DNA of 52,270 bases from the NCBI GenBank assembly GCA_017436915.1, contig JAFSCE010000008.1:1-52270 (forward strand), in the 5' to 3' direction. Positions 50,644 through 52,270 of this stretch are shown here, one piece after another. Each line of letters opens with the position of its first letter. Position 1 is the first letter of the stretch. The stretch comes from Clostridia bacterium (GTDB lineage Bacteria; Bacillota; Clostridia; Oscillospirales; Acutalibacteraceae). The position numbers and the translations under genes are program-made. Under the pieces are notes generated by a model. That model saw nothing but the letters and a program-made list of their open reading frames with translations. It was not told where the DNA came from and did no database searches.

Positions 50644-50676
50644 AAGACCGAAAGCAACGCTTTCGGTCTTTCGTCT
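50644..50676 (-). terminator. Terminator of the cysteine synthase gene
   Basis: AAGACCGAAAGC/GCTTTCGGTCTT stem, AAC loop, T-rich tail on the minus strand. Confidence 0.85.
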
Positions 50677-51602
50677 TATTCGAATAATGGGGTGGAAAAA
50701 TAACGTTCGGCGGTATCGGGCAATACGGTGACGATGCGTTTTCCTTTTCCTAATTGTTTTGCCATACGAATGGCGGCGGCCACGTTTGTACCGCTGGAAA
50801 TACCGCACAGAATGCCTTCCTTGGATGCCAGATCTTTGGAGGCCTGCAGGGCTTCCTCATCCTTTACGATGCACACGTCATCGTAAATGTTCTGATTGAG
50901 TATGGCGGGGATGATGCCGTCACCGATACCCATCTGCACGTGCGTGCCAATCGATCCGCCCGACAAAATCGCGGCATTTTCCGGCTCGACCGCCCAGATC
51001 GTCATTTCGGGATTGGCGGCTTTGAGCACCTCGCCGATACCCGTGATCGTGCCTCCCGTACCGATGCCCGAGCAGAAACCGTGGATCGGTCCGTCCACCT
51101 GCTCTAGGATCTCTTTGGCGGTGGCGGAGCGTTGAATGGCGGGATTTGCGGGGTTTTCAAACTGTTGCGGCACAAACACGTTCGGGTCTTCAGCTTTCAT
51201 TTTCAACGCGAGTTGTAAACATTCCTCAATACAAAGCCCGATGTTGCCCGCGTCGTGTACCAAGACGACCTCGGCGCCGTACTGACGAACGAGCAAGCGT
51301 CTCTCCTCGCTGACGGAATCCGGCATAATGATCTTTACTTTATAGCCGCGCACTGCGCCGACGAGCGCCAAACCGATGCCCTGGTTGCCACTGGTGGGCT
51401 CTACGATCACGGTATCTTTGTGAATTAGTCCACGCTGTTCCGCATCGCAGATCATGTTATATGCGGTACGGGTTTTGATGGAACCGCCCACGTTGAGTCC
51501 CTCAAACTTGACCAGCACTTCGGCATCGTCCGGGCCGGTCATATGGTTGAGCCGGATAATCGGCGTGTTGCCCATGGCCTGTAATATGTTATCGCAAATC
51601 AT
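50676..51602 (-). CDS. cysK: Cysteine synthase (O-acetylserine sulfhydrylase type)
   Basis: 308 aa. GNTPIIRLNHM, PLP Lys in GGSIKTRTAY, substrate loop EPTSGNQGIGLA, and GIGTGGTITGIGEV, the fold II PLP layout. Makes cysteine from O-acetylserine and sulfide. The substrate loop reads SGNQG where SGNTG is usual, so a related beta-substitution activity cannot be excluded. No cysE or riboswitch is seen upstream. Confidence 0.9.
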   Translation of the reverse strand: MICDNILQAMGNTPIIRLNHMTGPDDAEVLVKFEGLNVGGSIKTRTAYNMICDAEQRGLIHKDTVIVEPTSGNQGIGLALVGAVRGYKVKIIMPDSVSEERRLLVRQYGAEVVLVHDAGNIGLCIEECLQLALKMKAEDPNVFVPQQFENPANPAIQRSATAKEILEQVDGPIHGFCSGIGTGGTITGIGEVLKAANPEMTIWAVEPENAAILSGGSIGTHVQMGIGDGIIPAILNQNIYDDVCIVKDEEALQASKDLASKEGILCGISSGTNVAAAIRMAKQLGKGKRIVTVLPDTAERYFSTPLFE

Positions 51603-51635
51603 AACGAGAAAAGCCCCTTCTGAGTTATTTACTAC

Positions 51636-51664
51636 AGTATACGGGAGGGAATGGGAAATGTCAA
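51636..51664 (-). promoter_or_regulatory. Promoter of the cysteine synthase gene
   Basis: TTGACA at 51664-51659, 17-bp spacer, TATACT at 51641-51636. Confidence 0.8.
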
Positions 51665-51723
51665 TTAATATCCGTTATCTATCTGTTTTTATCAAGTGCT
51701 GCTCAACTTGGCAGAAGAAATGA

Positions 51724-51758
51724 AAAAGCAACCACCCAATTGGGTGGTTGCTTTTTTT
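51724..51758. terminator. Strong bidirectional terminator
   Basis: AAAAAGCAACCACCC/GGGTGGTTGCTTTTT nearly loopless palindrome with A- and T-runs at its ends. Confidence 0.88.
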
Positions 51759-51789
51759 GGCGCCTACTGTAGGGCTCGAACCTACGACC
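51751..51789 (-). pseudogene. Truncated tRNA-Asn 3' end (39-bp direct repeat)
   Basis: Identical over 39 bp to 51997-52035, i.e. the T-run plus CCA end, acceptor strand and T-arm of tRNA-Asn. It then diverges, so only the 3' half exists. Repeats of a tRNA 3' end in tandem orientation are left by integrative elements that use tRNA genes. Confidence 0.8.
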
Positions 51790-51800
51790 TTTACGTTTGC

Positions 51801-51859
51801 GGTGCCCAAAAAATTCTCGGGTGCTTCGCACGTATCCTCGATTTTTTGACCGCGGCACC
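51801..51859. repeat. Imperfect long palindrome between the tRNA-Asn copies
   Basis: GGTGCCCAAAAAAT (51801-51814) pairs with ATTTTTTG (51841-51848) and GGCACC (51854-51859), with an inner GTGC/GCAC loop. No ORF is seen. Confidence 0.55.
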
Positions 51860-51908
51860 AACTGCGCCCTCGCTGTATCCGCCACCGGCGGCGCTCGGGC
51901 TCGTTACA

Positions 51909-51935
51909 GTTAACAGCCGCCATGCGGCTGTTAAC
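51909..51935. repeat. Perfect palindrome of tRNA-Asn anticodon-arm sequence
   Basis: GTTAACAGCCGC-CAT-GCGGCTGTTAAC. Each arm equals the anticodon-stem/loop sequence of the intact tRNA-Asn (52042-52052 region), so a fragment appears in both orientations. Confidence 0.65.
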
Positions 51936-51966
51936 GCGGAGTAGGTACAAGTCTTTAGAAAGCATG

Positions 51967-52003
51967 AAAAAAAGAAAGCACGCAAAAGCGTGCCTTCTTT
52001 TTT
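51967..52003 (-). terminator. Terminator of the tRNA cluster
   Basis: AAAAAGAAAGCACGC/GCGTGCCTTCTTTTT with AAAA loop, directly after the tRNA-Asn 3' end on the minus strand. Confidence 0.85.
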
Positions 52004-52079
52004 TGGCGCCTACTGTAGGGCTCGAACCTACGACCCTGCGGTTAACAGCCGCATGCTCTACCGACTGAGCTAAGTAGGC
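52004..52079 (-). tRNA. tRNA-Asn(GTT)
   Basis: 76 nt with CCA. Acceptor GCCTACT/AGTAGGC; anticodon stem TGCGG/CCGCA with loop CTGTTAA (GTT). Confidence 0.96.
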
Positions 52080-52114
52080 ATATTCTGTGGGCAGTTTTAA
52101 GCCCACAGGATACG

Positions 52115-52190
52115 TGGTGACCCGTACGAGATTCGAACTCGTGTTGCCGGCGTGAGAGGCCGGAGTCTTAGGCCACTTGACCAACGGGCC
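52115..52190 (-). tRNA. tRNA-Glu(CTC)
   Basis: 76 nt with CCA. Acceptor GGCCCGT/ACGGGTC; anticodon stem CCGGC/GCCGG with loop CTCTCAC (CTC). A CTGTGGGC/GCCCACAG hairpin at 52085-52108 separates it from tRNA-Asn. Confidence 0.95.
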
Positions 52191-52193
52191 GGA

Positions 52194-52269
52194 TGGTACA
52201 CCATCAGGGACTCGAACCCTGGACACCCTGATTAAGAGTCAGGTGCTCTACCAACTGAGCTAATGGTGC
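52194..52269 (-). tRNA. tRNA-Lys(CTT)
   Basis: 76 nt with CCA, complete one base before the window end. Acceptor GCACCAT/ATGGTGT; anticodon stem CCTGA/TCAGG with loop CTCTTAA (CTT). Confidence 0.94.
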
Positions 52270-52270
52270 G

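Noticed and set aside
51603..51723. Possible T-box or S-box riboswitch before the cysteine synthase gene
   Set aside because: The leader between the promoter and ATG is about 35 nt, too short for either.

Overview
The window looks like a chromosomal segment of an uncultured, spore-lineage Clostridia bacterium (Bacillota; Oscillospirales-like is my best guess). The basis is the order SRP RNA - dnaX - ybaB - recR, a yunB sporulation gene, DUF951, DegV, DUF4358/MBOAT/DHHW envelope genes and canonical TTGACA/TATAAT promoters. The taxonomic placement is inference; no rRNA is present.

Region 1 (150-10152) is a 9,953-bp integrated element flanked by a perfect 50-bp direct repeat that is the 3' half of a tRNA-Arg(ACG) gene; the intact tRNA is restored at the right end. 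It carries a tyrosine integrase (with an unusual HTH insert), a phage-type genetic switch (rightward XRE repressor, leftward Cro-like gene, repeated TGGGACGAT operators), a leftward operon with two tandem ImmA/IrrE peptidases, small unknown genes, an Xis-like HTH protein, a 44-aa membrane peptide, a CHC2 zinc-finger primase fragment and a VirE-type helicase. Downstream lies an iteron/AT-rich putative origin. Cargo is a Fic-fold protein with Gln in place of the catalytic His and a small membrane protein. No capsid, terminase, tail, lysis or relaxase gene is seen. Integrase, switch and rep-ori without virion genes resemble phage satellites (PICI-type) more than a complete prophage. The 1.2-kb gene-poor left arm holds two consensus leftward promoters that drive candidate structured RNAs. 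A third small RNA with promoter and terminator is convergent with the 44-aa peptide gene and antisense to the primase leader.

Region 2 (10107-34625) is ordinary core chromosome: tRNA-Arg, O-antigen ligase-like protein, ApbE, SRP RNA, dnaX-ybaB-vanZ-recR-smpB-GT2-coaX-ECF transporter, two FAD oxidoreductases, DUF951, prfA-sua5-coaE-transglycosylase-M18 peptidase, yunB, ligA, degV, and a four-gene envelope acylation-type operon (SGNH lipoprotein, DUF4358, MBOAT, DHHW).

Region 3 (34667-51602) is metabolic and envelope genes: RluA-family synthase, glyA, DUF4432, a divergent LysR/aminotransferase pair, SDR, PIG-L deacetylase, iron alcohol dehydrogenase, an M20 peptidase with a two-protein membrane system, an Lgt-like protein, DUF4190 protein, a D,D-carboxypeptidase lipoprotein, ClC channel and cysteine synthase. 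Most genes are separated by clear intrinsic terminators.

Region 4 (51724-52270) is a leftward tRNA cluster (Lys-CTT, Glu-CTC, Asn-GTT) followed by a truncated second copy of the tRNA-Asn 3' end and palindromic debris, probably the scar of another integration event.
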